Part shown: positions 53,635 through 63,780 of the stretch, in pieces
Layout: every line of letters begins with the position of its first letter
How positions within the stretch are numbered: position 1 is the stretch's first letter
Position numbers and translations under genes: made by a program
Assembly (NCBI RefSeq): GCF_040958095.1
Contig: NC_091176.1
Location: 42,228,838-42,292,837 of the forward strand
Source of the DNA: Procambarus clarkii
Lineage: Eukaryota > Arthropoda > Malacostraca > Decapoda > Cambaridae
DNA length: 64,000 bases
Direction: 5' to 3'
Notes under the pieces: model-generated
What the model saw: only the letters and a program-made list of their open reading frames with translations
What the model was told of the DNA's origin: nothing
Databases searched by the model: none

Positions 53635-54333
53635 TGTGACGGTAACGCGTTGGTGTTCGGCTGTTCAAAGCTAGGGGTATGGCCTCGTCACATAGTATAA
53701 AAAAAATAGAAAATCTGGAACTTCGTCTGTGGTAAGGTAAGGAGAAGACACACAAAACACAAGTAAATTTTAACAATGAAATTTTAATTACGTTAAATAA
53801 ACAAAACATGAATAAAATGGACAAACAAATTCGTATAATAAAATCAATCAATCAAAATAATAAGAATAATTAAATGACACAATGAAAAGTTACGTTAAGA
53901 CAAGTGAGCAAAATAACAAGAAGTGCAATAGACAAGTAAATGAGAGGTGCGGGAATATCGGCTTTAAGCTATCACCTCTCTCAGTACACGTACGCCAAAG
54001 CTTACGTCTAGCAGGGAGAAGTGTTAACTGTGAGAAAGCACTGAATATTCTGAGGACTGAGGTCGTGGCGGCCCTAGACATCAAGTAGTATGGGGGGGTG
54101 AGTGCAGTTGCAGCCAGACCGGCGACCAATCAGCGAGGAGCCGGCAGTAAGACAGGTAGTTTGGCGGTTTGAGTCTGAGCAGGTGTTCTTGGCTGCATAC
54201 GTTTTGCGCTCTGGCAAACCTTGCTGGTGTTGTTGTCGTTGGACATTTCTTCCATAGTAGTTTTATATAGAGGTAACGACGTATTTGTGGAGGGAAGAGC
54301 AGGCTCAATCTCTTGAAGGAGATTATTGTCACA
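53635..54333 (-). repeat. Gmr1-like element 2, 3' LTR
   Basis: 699 bp, nearly identical to 59001-59696. Visible differences include a 3-base indel near 54225 and a few substitutions. The ORFs 53882-54088 and 59248-59454 are LTR sequence read twice. Confidence 0.92.
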
Positions 54334-54979
54334 ACTCTCCCCCGAAGCCTGCGGTTCTGGAAGAAGTACGTCGTTATGTGGTGGAGTAATGGATGGAGTC
54401 GCTTCTACTTCATAAACTCTGGAGAGGGCATCGGCTATGGTGTTGTCAGAACCCTTGATATAGCGGATCTCCAGGTTGAAATCTTGTAAATACAGAGCCC
54501 ATCGTAGAAGACGCTGGTTGGTGAATTGGGCTTGATGTAGGAAGCGGAGAGGGTTGTGGTCTGAGAAGATGGTGGTAGACCTGGCGCCTTGTAGGTACGG
54601 AGCGAAGTGTTGGAGGTTCAGGACGATGGATAGTAGCTCCTTGCCAATTGTTCCGTAGTTCCTTGTAACAGTAGTCACTGACAGGTGTATTCTTCTCGCC
54701 TCGTTGTTGCATCACGACACCACCAACGTCGGTACCACTGGCGTCGACATGGAGGATGAAGGGCTTATCTGACGAGGTGAGAGTGGAATTAGAATAGGGC
54801 AAAGGAGCACGATTATTATCCTGAAAGTATTTGGGAAGATCATTAAGGATTTCGGGAATAGAAAGCGCTGACTCCTTGTCAGTGCTTTCGGGAGAAGAAG
54901 CTGGGAAGGTCTCACTGTGGATGTAGGGTTCTGTGAAGGTAGAACAGTTAATCAGGACAGTGGGAGGAGTACCATTATG
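54334..54979 (-). pseudogene. pol: RNase H of Gmr1-like element 2, RT deleted
   Basis: Immediately after the polyprotein stop comes a short linker (SIPEILNDLPKYFQ). The sequence then jumps straight to RNase H (FILHVDASGTDVGGVVMQQ, about 54780-54720). A frameshift near 54660 moves the rest to another frame: NYGTIGKELLSIVL, IFSDHNPLRFL and IKGSDNTIADALSRV end at about 54410. No RT fingers, palm or YxDD box lies between integrase and RNase H, so about 1 kb is missing. The linker matches the integrase-RT spacer of the first element (27567-27840), which places the deletion at the RT. Confidence 0.85.
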
Positions 54980-57900
54980 TTACTTCAGGAGGTTGACGTG
55001 GCACAGCTGGGTCTTCCGCCGCCTATCTGGAGTCTCTATTACGTAGTTGTTGTTATTCCTGCACTCTTTGACGCGGTAGGGTCCTGAAAACCTGTTTTGG
55101 AAAGGTGAACCTGGGATAGGGAAGTATGCAAGGACGAAGTCTCCCGGCTTGAATTTTCTTACTTTGCTGGTCTGGTCGTAATGAGTCTTCATTCTCTCCT
55201 GGGCTTTCAATAGATTATCATGGGCAAAACGGTGGACTCTCTCTAGAATGTGTTGAAGGTTTTGAAGAAACTGGGGCACATTCTGATGCTCACTGAAGGT
55301 GGCATCTCTGAGAGAGTCTTTGAAAGCCTTAAGGGGAGTACGGCACTTACGGCCGTAGAGCATCTCATAAGGAGATACTCCTAGGGACTCATTGGGGAGA
55401 CTTCTGAAAATACACATTATAAGGTCAATCTGCTTATCCCAATCCTTAGAGGTTTCACTACAAAACTTTTTCAAGAGTGCTTTGATAGTCTGATGACTAC
55501 GTTCAAGAGAACCCTGTGAAGCAGGATGATAGGGGCTGGACAATACCTGTTTGATGTTGAACTCCTCCAGTGTCCTTTTGAAGAGATCACTGGTGAAGTT
55601 GGTACCACAGTCGCTCTGAATCTCCCTGGGAAATCCGTATTGAGTGAAGATCTTCAATAGATGTTTTATAACCGTAGCAGCCGTGATGTTCTTCACTGGA
55701 ACTGCTATGGGAAATCTGGTGGTAGGACACAGGATGGTTAGGATGTAGGCGTTACCTGAACTGGTCCGAGGTAAAGGACCAACACAGTCTATTATGAGTC
55801 TGTGGAAAGGTTCCGCAGGCACCTGTATGGGGATCAGTGGCGCTCTGGGAATGGAGACGTTCGGTTTGCCTGCCATCTGACATGTATGACACTGTTTTAC
55901 GTACTGTTTGACGTTATTTACCATACCTGGCCAGTAGTAGTCTTGACGAATTCCATGGTAAGTCTTGTTGAAGCCGTAGTGGGAGAGTGCTCCGTGGGCC
56001 AGGTGTAGAATAGTGGGCCGCAGGCTGGTAGGAATCACAAGTTGTTCGATGTTGGCCCAATCGTCCTCCTCCTTCAGTTTACTGGGTCTATATCTGCGGT
56101 AGAGCAAGTCGTTCTCTAGGAAGAACCCAGGAATACTGTCGGGTTGAGTCTCAGCCTGGAAAAACAATGGTGTTAAAGTAAGATCCTCCCTCTGCAACTT
56201 ACGGAACTCCAACTTGGTCAGATGCGGGGGGAGTTTCTGAGGGTCTTGAGGGACAGCGGTAGCAGTAGAGTCAGCTGGCTGTGGACGTGCGGCTTGTGCA
56301 CGGGTGGTCACGAGAACCGGAGGAGAAACTTCATCACTCTCTTGAACCTCTGCTGGAACATACTCAAGAATAGGGTTTATTGGCACAGAGTTACACACCT
56401 GGGGTTTGTCCATGACGATCAGGTTGGTCGGTTGCAGGTCTTCTGCCAAGTCGTTGCCTAGGAGAAGTTGCACTCCAGGCATGGGAAAAGGCTTTTCCCT
56501 GACGGCGACTTGGACTTCTCCGTTCACGTAGGGACAATCCAGGTGGACTCTGGCGAGAGGGTATGGAGTGGTAGCAGTGAGGTCAGTGATGAAGACAGTT
56601 TCTCCGGTGTAGGTGATGTTGGGCACAGCCGACTTCAAGATGATCGATTGTAGAGCCGCTGTGTCCCTCAAGATCTTCAATTTGAAACGTCCCTCCGGAT
56701 TTGAACCGTTGGCAGAGACAGTTCCAGTATACAGGTGGTTACTGAAAAGAGAAAGATCATTAACATTAACACCAACATTCATCACAGGCTTACCGGACTT
56801 AGGAGGAGTTGGTTTGGGTTTTTGTTGTTCAGTGGTTCCCTTGTATTGAGACTTACCACACTTGTCTATGGTATGTCCATAGAGTCTACAATACTTGCAG
56901 TACAGTTGTGAACCAGCTTGATCGGGGCTCACTTTCTCGTAACTGTACCATGACTTCTTACTGGAGGATGGTTCGGGTGTCAGCCGGTGGATGAGGCTGT
57001 AAGTGTCAGCCGACTTAGCACACTTCAGGTAGTCGGTTTCTTCTTTATCTGCTAAGTAGAGGCGGACAGGAGGCGGCACACGTCTCAAGAATTCTTCAAC
57101 AAGCATCAGGTTGACGAGTTCTGTAAAAGTAGAGACATGTGCTGCTTCCAGCCATTTCATGAAATACCTCCGTTTCGTGTTAGCAAACTCGAGGAAGGTA
57201 GTGGTACTGGCCTTCAGGTGGTCACGGAATTTCCTTCTATAACTTTCAGTAGAGAGGAGGTAGGCGCCCAACACTGCTTGTTTCAGAGTGTGGTAGTCAT
57301 TCTCAGACGCCAAAGTACTGAGTGTGACTGCAGCTCTACCTGTAAGATGGACTCTGAGAAGTGTGGCCCATTGGTCGACAGGGCAACTGAGTTGATTAGC
57401 AAGGGTTTCAAAGGTGGTAAAGAACACATCAACTTCTGCTTCTACAAAGGATGGCATTAACTTACTTGCATGTGATATATTAAAACTGATGGGAAGATTG
57501 GCAGTAGCTTGCTGGCGTTGAGCGAGGTGTGAAGTTTCCAACGTGTATTCGCGTTGACGACACTCTAGAGCCAGAGTTGCTTGTTGCTTGTCATGTTCGC
57601 GTTGCATCTCCAACTCGCGTTGTTTGGTTTCAAGCTGTACTCGTTCCCGCTCACGGAGCATTGCAAACTCACGTTCCTTGAGGGCGATTTCTTCCCTTCT
57701 CAAGGCAGCCTCACGTTCTTGTTCTTCCTTCCTCAAGGCAGTATCACGTTTCCTGAGGGTGATTTCCTGTTCTTGTTCTTCCCTTCGTATGGCAGCTGCT
57801 TCCCTTTGCTGTTCGCGGGCTTCCTTTTGCTGCTCACGTTCAATCTTGGCCAGTTCCAATTTGAGTTTCATCGTTGCCAAATCAGTTTTTTCTGCAATAT

Positions 57901-58141
57901 AGTAAGTTTCATGAGTTTCAGAGTCTATCTTACCTTGCTCTAAATAGTAATCCAGCAACAGGTTGTGTAGGTCATTTTTGTTGGCTTGGTAGGGAACTTC
58001 TAGTTGATACTCATGTGCAAGAGTTTGTAATTCAGTCTTCTTGGCACGACTTAAAGTCCCTATTTCACCTGCTGGATTTGCACGGAAAGCTTGGAGACGA
58101 AACATGGTGAAATTAGCAAATAAAGGTACACGAATATTCAA
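54980..58141 (-). CDS. gag-pol: Gag-protease-integrase polyprotein, Gmr1-like
   Basis: A 1053-aa intact ORF. Residues 30-65 resemble a SAP-like helical motif, 85-205 form a Glu/Arg/Gln-rich coiled coil, and 225-385 the SCAN-like capsid region (MKWLEAAHVSTFTELVNLM, then VEEFLRRVPPPVRLYL). A CCHC knuckle lies at C415-C428. The protease region has LRDTAALQS with Asp493 and GNDLAEDL at 562; the usual third catalytic residue Gly is Ala495, which may impair activity. Integrase has an HHCC zinc region (H713 to C754) and a DDE core (D785, D844, E880), and ends in FSGPYRV and LCHVNLLK. Integrase joined directly after protease is the Gmr1 order. The first Met is at 58141, with a second Met (MFRLQAF) 12 residues later that is equally plausible. 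This copy could still make Gag and integrase. Confidence 0.92.
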   Translation of the reverse strand: MNIRVPLFANFTMFRLQAFRANPAGEIGTLSRAKKTELQTLAHEYQLEVPYQANKNDLHNLLLDYYLEQGKIDSETHETYYIAEKTDLATMKLKLELAKIEREQQKEAREQQREAAAIRREEQEQEITLRKRDTALRKEEQEREAALRREEIALKEREFAMLRERERVQLETKQRELEMQREHDKQQATLALECRQREYTLETSHLAQRQQATANLPISFNISHASKLMPSFVEAEVDVFFTTFETLANQLSCPVDQWATLLRVHLTGRAAVTLSTLASENDYHTLKQAVLGAYLLSTESYRRKFRDHLKASTTTFLEFANTKRRYFMKWLEAAHVSTFTELVNLMLVEEFLRRVPPPVRLYLADKEETDYLKCAKSADTYSLIHRLTPEPSSSKKSWYSYEKVSPDQAGSQLYCKYCRLYGHTIDKCGKSQYKGTTEQQKPKPTPPKSGKPVMNVGVNVNDLSLFSNHLYTGTVSANGSNPEGRFKLKILRDTAALQSIILKSAVPNITYTGETVFITDLTATTPYPLARVHLDCPYVNGEVQVAVREKPFPMPGVQLLLGNDLAEDLQPTNLIVMDKPQVCNSVPINPILEYVPAEVQESDEVSPPVLVTTRAQAARPQPADSTATAVPQDPQKLPPHLTKLEFRKLQREDLTLTPLFFQAETQPDSIPGFFLENDLLYRRYRPSKLKEEDDWANIEQLVIPTSLRPTILHLAHGALSHYGFNKTYHGIRQDYYWPGMVNNVKQYVKQCHTCQMAGKPNVSIPRAPLIPIQVPAEPFHRLIIDCVGPLPRTSSGNAYILTILCPTTRFPIAVPVKNITAATVIKHLLKIFTQYGFPREIQSDCGTNFTSDLFKRTLEEFNIKQVLSSPYHPASQGSLERSHQTIKALLKKFCSETSKDWDKQIDLIMCIFRSLPNESLGVSPYEMLYGRKCRTPLKAFKDSLRDATFSEHQNVPQFLQNLQHILERVHRFAHDNLLKAQERMKTHYDQTSKVRKFKPGDFVLAYFPIPGSPFQNRFSGPYRVKECRNNNNYVIETPDRRRKTQLCHVNLLK

Positions 58142-59000
58142 TAGTGAATGTCAGAAACAGGACAACGTGGCAACTGGTACCTATCCTGTGGGATCTATAA
58201 CAATTAAAGTTAAGTAAAAGATGTTAAATGATTAAATTAAATCAAGGGCGCAGGAAATCTTGTACCCGGTACTCATGTAAGAGGATAAGGGCAAGAAAAT
58301 CCTACTAACAAATGAAACAGAGTTTCGAAAACAAATGAAACAGTTAAATGCCTCAAAAGTAAAATTGGTAGTCCAAGGATGTAGGCATACCTTGCCAAGT
58401 CTCTATAGGACATAAAGCAAGTTTTTCCTACTGAATTTAATATGATACTTACAGAATTAGCGAACTTTTGTGCTCTGAAAAAGTAAGCTAATTCCCTACC
58501 GTTGTATGTATCATCATCTCTAACTGACGTGTAGGGGTGCGAGGTGTCAACTGGTGACGAGAACTGCTGCTGAGGTCCCAATTCAGCAACTACAGTTCGA
58601 GCTAGAGGAACTATGGCCCTCTTTGTCCTCCTACAGTCAGATTGCAGAAGATTGGGTACTCTTGACCCGGGGCAGACCACAGTACCAGGGTACCAATATG
58701 ATGATCTGTCAAAAATGAGAAATATCCAAGGGAAAAAGATGGTAAACACGAGTAATAACACGGAGGGAGAGATGACCAATTAAGAGTATGACTGCGGCCT
58801 ACAGTCACCACGTAATCCAAAGTTGTCTCACCTTCACTATATGTTACTCTCGTAATGCACAATACACCGCACCATATAAAAATGAAATTGAATATGAAAA
58901 ATAGTAAAAGCTACGTTAACAAAGTTAAATACGCTTACCATTCATTACCACTTGGCACCAGTACCTGAGTGAAGCTCCTAGGACAGGCCCCCATATAATA
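58142..59000 (-). other. 5' leader of Gmr1-like element 2
   Basis: Non-coding between 5' LTR and the polyprotein start. The candidate primer-binding site is at 58993-58976 on the minus strand. The 58273-58779 frame has hydrophobic segments but no recognisable domain, so I do not call it. Confidence 0.6.
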
Positions 59001-59696
59001 TGTGACGGTAACGCGTTGGTGTTCGGCTGTTCAAAGCTAGGGGTATGGCCTCGTCACATAGTATAAAAAAAATAGAAAATCTGGAACTTCGTCTGTGGTA
59101 AGGTAAGGAGAAGACACACAAAACACAAGTAAATTTTAACAATGAAATTTTAATTACGTTAAATAAGCAAAACATGAATAAAATGGACAAACAAATTCGT
59201 ATAATAAAATCAATCAATCAAAATAATAAGAATAATTAAATGACACAATGAAAAGTTACGTTAAGACAAGTGAGCAAAATAACAAGAAGTGCAATAGACA
59301 AGTAAATGAGAGGTGCGGGAATATTGGCTTTAAGCTATCACCTCTCTCAATACACGTACGCCAAAGCTTACGTCTAGCAGGGAGAAGTGTTAACTGTGAG
59401 AAAGCACTGAATATTCTGAGGACTGAGGTCGTGGCGGCCCCAGACATCAAGTAGTATGGGGGGGTGAGTGCAGTTGCAGCCAGACCGGCGACCAATCAGC
59501 GAGGAGCCGGCAGTAAGACAGGTAGTTTGGCGGTTTGAGTCTGAGCAGGTGTTCTTGGCTGCATACGTTTTGCGCTCTGGCAAACCTTGCTGGTGTTGTC
59601 GTTGGACATTTTTTCCATAGTAGTTTTATATAGAGGTAACGACGTATTTGTGGAGGGAAGAGCAGGCTCAATCTCTTGAAGGAGATTATTGTCACA
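59001..59696 (-). repeat. Gmr1-like element 2, 5' LTR
   Basis: 696-bp partner of 53635-54333. It ends at GTCACA followed by ATGT and a (TA)n tract. Confidence 0.92.
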
Positions 59697-60292
<596 letters not shown>

Positions 60293-62239
60293 CTATTGGT
60301 CCATATTTCTTGATGCTTCTATATTGGAGCGGAGTCTTGAGGTGGGTAGAATATAGTTGTGCAATAATTGGCTGTTGATTGCTGGTGTTGAATTCTTGAT
60401 GTGTAGTGCCTCGCAAACGTCAAGCCGCCTGCTATCGCTGTATCTATCGATGATTTCTGTGTTGTTTACTAGGATTTCTCTGGCGATGGTTTGGTTGTGG
60501 GAAGAGATTATATGTTCCTTAATGGAGCCCTGTTGCTTATGCATCGTTAAACGCCTAGAAAGAGATGTTGTTGTCTTGCCTATATACTGGGTTTTTTGGA
60601 GCTTACAGTCCCCAAGTGGGCATTTGAAGGCATAGACGACGTTAGTCTCTTTTAAAGCGTTCTGTTTTGTGTCTGGAGAGTTTCTCATGAGTAGGCTGGC
60701 CGTTTTTCTGGTTTTATAGTAAATCGTCAGTTGTATCCTCTGATTTTTGTCTGTAGGGATAACGTTTCTATTAACAATATCTTTCAGGACCCTTTCCTCC
60801 GTTTTATGAGCTGTGGAAAAGAAGTTCCTGTAAAATAGTCTAATAGGGGGTATATGTGTTGTGTTAGTTGTCTCTTCAGAGGTTGCATGGCTTTTCACTT
60901 TCCTTCTTATGATGTCTTCGACGAAACCATTGGAGAAGCCGTTATTGACTAGGACCTGCCTTACCCTACAGAGTTCTTCGTCGACTTGCTTCCATTCTGA
61001 GCTGTGGCTGAGAGCACGGTCGACATATGCGTTAACAACACTCCTCTTGTACCTGTCTGGGCAGTCGCTGTTGGCATTTAGGCACATTCCTATGTTTGTT
61101 TCCTTAGTGTAGACTGCAGTGTGGAAACCTCCGCCCTTTTCCATGACTGTTACATCTAGAAAGGGCAGCTTCCCATCCTTTTCTATCTCGTAAGTGAAAC
61201 GCAGCACGGAACTCTGCTCAAATGCCTCCTTCAGCTCCTGCAGATGTCTGACATCAGGTACCTGTGTAAAAATGTCGTCAACATACCTGCAGTATATGGC
61301 CGGTTTCAAGTTCATGTCGACTAAGACTTTTTGCTCGATGGTACCCATGTAGAAGTTTGCAAACAGGACACCTAGGGGAGAACCCATGGCGACCCCATCT
61401 ACTTGCTTATACATGTGCCCATCCGGGCTCAAGAAGGGTGCCTCTTTAGTACAAGCTTGGAGTAGTTTCCTCAGAATATTTTTTGGTATGTCAAGAGGAG
61501 TACAGGCTGGATCACGATACACTCTGTCGGCTATCATTCCGATTGTCTCGTCCACAGGTACGTTGGTAAACAGCGATTCTACGTCCAACGAGGCTCTTAT
61601 CCCTGTGGCCCGTGTGCCCCACAGTAAGTCAACAAATTCCTTTGGAGACTTCACGCTGAAGGCGCAAGGAACATAAGGAGTCAGCAGGCCGTTGAGTCGC
61701 TTCGCCAGTCTGTACGTGGGTGTGGGTATATGGCTAATGATTGGCCGAAGTGAGTTTCCAGGCTTGTGCGTCTTGACATTTCCATACGCATATCCAGGTT
61801 TATATTCCCCAATGATCTTTGGCAGGTGGAGTCCGGATTTCTTGGCGTTCACAGTTTCGATCAGTTTGTTGACCTTTGCTTTTAATTCGGCTGTAGTGTC
61901 CTTCGTTACCCTTTGGAACTTAGTTTGGTCAGAGAGTATGATGTTCATTTTCGCCAGATATTCGTCTTTTTTAAGAATGACATATATTGGCGACTTGTCA
62001 CCTCTCCTGACAACTATCTCCTTGTTCTCACGAAGGCTTTTAGCTGCCGCTTTAAGCTCGGGGGACAGTATGGTGCTTCTGTAGTTGCCTCGATTCTTTC
62101 CTCCTTCTGCAATAAGTTCTGCTTGTAAGGTATCTTTGGTAGTGACCTTCTTTTGTGTCTCGAGGTCGAATATGTCGTCCAACAGAATTTCCAACTCTAC
62201 TTTCTGGAAAGTAGAGTTGGAAATTCTGTTGGACGACAT
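60293..62239 (-). CDS. Penelope-like element protein: RT plus GIY-YIG endonuclease
   Basis: A 648-aa open frame. RT motifs are GNVKTHKPGNSLRPIISH (153-170), SLDVESLFTNVPVD (217-230), DGVAMGSPLG (281-290) and the catalytic RYVDD (318-322). The C-terminal GIY-YIG nuclease has VYAFKC (535-540), a CCHC-like insertion (C540, C545), QYIGKTTTSLSRRL (551-564) and a late Glu region. This is the RT-EN arrangement of Penelope-like elements, which prime reverse transcription at a nuclease nick. The first 11-12 codons lie in one arm of a palindrome and are antisense of codons 13-26. The given start is therefore an artefact of an inverted duplication, and the true N-terminus is lost. The rest is intact and may be recently active. 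Confidence 0.9.
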   Translation of the reverse strand: MSSNRISNSTFQKVELEILLDDIFDLETQKKVTTKDTLQAELIAEGGKNRGNYRSTILSPELKAAAKSLRENKEIVVRRGDKSPIYVILKKDEYLAKMNIILSDQTKFQRVTKDTTAELKAKVNKLIETVNAKKSGLHLPKIIGEYKPGYAYGNVKTHKPGNSLRPIISHIPTPTYRLAKRLNGLLTPYVPCAFSVKSPKEFVDLLWGTRATGIRASLDVESLFTNVPVDETIGMIADRVYRDPACTPLDIPKNILRKLLQACTKEAPFLSPDGHMYKQVDGVAMGSPLGVLFANFYMGTIEQKVLVDMNLKPAIYCRYVDDIFTQVPDVRHLQELKEAFEQSSVLRFTYEIEKDGKLPFLDVTVMEKGGGFHTAVYTKETNIGMCLNANSDCPDRYKRSVVNAYVDRALSHSSEWKQVDEELCRVRQVLVNNGFSNGFVEDIIRRKVKSHATSEETTNTTHIPPIRLFYRNFFSTAHKTEERVLKDIVNRNVIPTDKNQRIQLTIYYKTRKTASLLMRNSPDTKQNALKETNVVYAFKCPLGDCKLQKTQYIGKTTTSLSRRLTMHKQQGSIKEHIISSHNQTIAREILVNNTEIIDRYSDSRRLDVCEALHIKNSTPAINSQLLHNYILPTSRLRSNIEASRNMDQ

Positions 62240-62245
62240 ATTCGA
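62166..62245. repeat. head-to-head palindrome at the Penelope-like element 1 5' end
   Basis: Arms 62166-62203 and 62208-62245 are perfect reverse complements of 38 bp around CTGG. The left arm is coding sequence of the 648-aa ORF and the right arm is its inverted copy. Low-complexity ATCATA-rich sequence follows to about 62285. Confidence 0.93.
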
Positions 62246-62285
62246 TCATAAATCATATCATATCATAATAAAATCATAATTAAAT

Positions 62286-63506
62286 TATGATTTTAAACTT
62301 GTTAGTTTTGATGTGACGGCTCTGTTTACTAGGGTTCCTGTTGATGATCTGTTGTCATTTTTACGGGATCTACTCCCAAGGTATAATTTAACTTTGCCTA
62401 CTAACACCATTATTGAACTTATAAAATTGTGCATTAAAGATAATTATTTCAGCTTTAATGATTCATTTTATAAACAAACATTTGGCATGGCGATGGGTAA
62501 TCCCCTCTCCCCTGTTTTGAGCAATCTCTACATGGAATGTTTCGAAACAAATATCCTTCCCAGGATTTTACCCTCAAATTTGCTTTGGTACAGGTACGTT
62601 GACGATATTTTGTGCCTGTGGCCGGTTAATCATGACGAAACTGATTTTCTCAATCAAATTAATTCGCTGGTTCCGTCAATTAAATTCACAATTGAGAACG
62701 AAGTGAATGGTGTTCTGCCTTTTTTAGACATCATGATTCATAGAATTGGTAGGAGTTTCAAATTCAATGTGTATAGGAAACCTACCAATGTGTGCTCGTA
62801 TGTACATTTCTATTCAAATCATCATGTTCAGGTCAAGCGGGCAGTTTTTTCTGGTATGTTTCTCAGAGCACTGAGAGTTTGCAGTCCGGAATTTTTCGAC
62901 GAAGAAATAGCAAATATATTTGAAATTGGGAAGAAGTTAAAATACCCAAAATCGATCTTGGATCTTGCGTTTGGTCAAGCAAAAAGGACTTTCTACAAAC
63001 AGACTACTAAGTCTAAACCAGAACTGAAAAATTCGTTGGTATTACCATATTCTGAGGGTCTAGTAAATCTTGCCCCAGCCCTGAAGAACCTTAGTATTAA
63101 TCTAGTGTTCAAAAATGATAATACAGTTAAGTCCATGTTAATTAAAAACTCGCCCTCGTCTGTAGCAGGTTGTGTGTATTCCATCCCTTGTAATGAGTGT
63201 GCATGTGTTTACATCGGCCAGACAGGTAAATCTCTTTCCTCGCGTTTAAAACAGCATTCATATGCTATTCGTACAGCCCAGCAATCCAGTGCATTGTATT
63301 TACATTCCAGTTTATGTAATCATTCTATCGACTTCACAGGGGCAAAATGTATTGTTAAAAGTAAGGATTTTGTTGAACGAAACGTGATCGAGTCTGCTCT
63401 GATCAAACATTGTAAAAACAGCCTTAATGTGAGCCCCGGTATGTACAAGTTGGATCCCTATTTAAGCCTCAATATAGCACGTCAAAACAATATAGCAATC
63501 ATTTAA
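62286..63506 (+). CDS. second Penelope-like element protein, 5'-truncated
   Basis: The open frame begins upstream of the first codon that looks like a start (about 62286, DFKLVSFDVTALF) and ends TAA 63504-63506, about 400 aa. It retains RT motifs from SFDVTALFTRVPVDD onward: FGMAMGNPLSPVLSNLYM (about 62483-62536) and the catalytic YRYVDDIL (about 62587-62610). The C-terminal GIY-YIG nuclease has GCVYSIPCNECACVYIGQTG (about 63168-63227) and SSRLKQH. It belongs to a different Penelope-like lineage from the 648-aa protein, judging by low similarity outside the motifs. The N-terminal third of RT is missing where the copy meets low-complexity sequence, so it is a 5'-truncated insertion. Confidence 0.88.
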   Translation, partial: YDFKLVSFDVTALFTRVPVDDLLSFLRDLLPRYNLTLPTNTIIELIKLCIKDNYFSFNDSFYKQTFGMAMGNPLSPVLSNLYMECFETNILPRILPSNLLWYRYVDDILCLWPVNHDETDFLNQINSLVPSIKFTIENEVNGVLPFLDIMIHRIGRSFKFNVYRKPTNVCSYVHFYSNHHVQVKRAVFSGMFLRALRVCSPEFFDEEIANIFEIGKKLKYPKSILDLAFGQAKRTFYKQTTKSKPELKNSLVLPYSEGLVNLAPALKNLSINLVFKNDNTVKSMLIKNSPSSVAGCVYSIPCNECACVYIGQTGKSLSSRLKQHSYAIRTAQQSSALYLHSSLCNHSIDFTGAKCIVKSKDFVERNVIESALIKHCKNSLNVSPGMYKLDPYLSLNIARQNNIAII

Positions 63507-63780
63507 CACGTATGTCACTTGGAGATATTAATAGGAGCTGCCTCGTATGGGCCAATAGGCCTTCTGCAGTATCCTTCTTTCTTATAATTCCTTTCCTCCA
63601 CTTATTTTTGGTGGTCAGGTGATCTGCCCAGGCGGATATAAAGGTCTGATCAGCAATCTTATCTTCATTCTACTTTGCTCTGATGAAGGCGAATTAGCCG
63701 AAAACGCGTTAAGCATTTTCTATTTTTCACATGTGGTTATTCTGCATACTTGGATCAGTGTTTTTGTGATCATTGCTGCA
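63507..63780 (+). other. 3' region of Penelope-like element 2
   Basis: Non-coding downstream of the ORF. It includes the hammerhead-like motif at 63676-63715 and ends near TGATCATTGCTGCATATAC, where the next repeat begins. Confidence 0.6.
63676..63715 (+). ncRNA. hammerhead-ribozyme-like motif, Penelope-like element 2
   Basis: Core CTGATGA (63680-63686), A, stem II GGC/GCC with loop GAATTA, GAAA (63700-63703), self-complementary ACGCGT (63704-63709), then UA and stem I partner AGCA pairing with TGCT before the core. A palindromic stem III would act as a dimer, as for small-stem-III hammerheads. The one extra base before stem II departs from the canonical fold. Confidence 0.5.

Larger units (their letters stand above)
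53635..59696 (-). mobile_element. young Gmr1-like Ty3/Gypsy element lacking RT
   Basis: The minus-strand element has LTRs at 59001-59696 (5') and 53635-54333 (3'), both with TGTGAC/GTCACA ends. A 4-bp duplication ATGT (53631-53634 and 59697-59700) lies in (TA)n. The polypurine tract (GGGGGAGAG, minus strand of 54334-54344) adjoins the 3' LTR. A candidate primer-binding site TGGGGGCCTGTCC starts seven bases inside the 5' LTR. Order: gag-protease-integrase in one 1053-codon ORF, then RNase H in broken frames. The RT between them is missing. The LTRs differ at only a handful of positions, so the insertion is recent. Confidence 0.92.

Noticed and set aside
55802-57943. Plus-strand ORFs of 60-120 codons
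   Set aside because: Shadows of the minus-strand Gag-protease-integrase ORF.
58273-58862. Minus-strand ORFs of 168 and 83 codons with hydrophobic stretches, considered as an envelope-like gene
   Set aside because: They lie in the leader between 5' LTR and gag, not downstream of pol, and have no signal peptide or recognisable domain.
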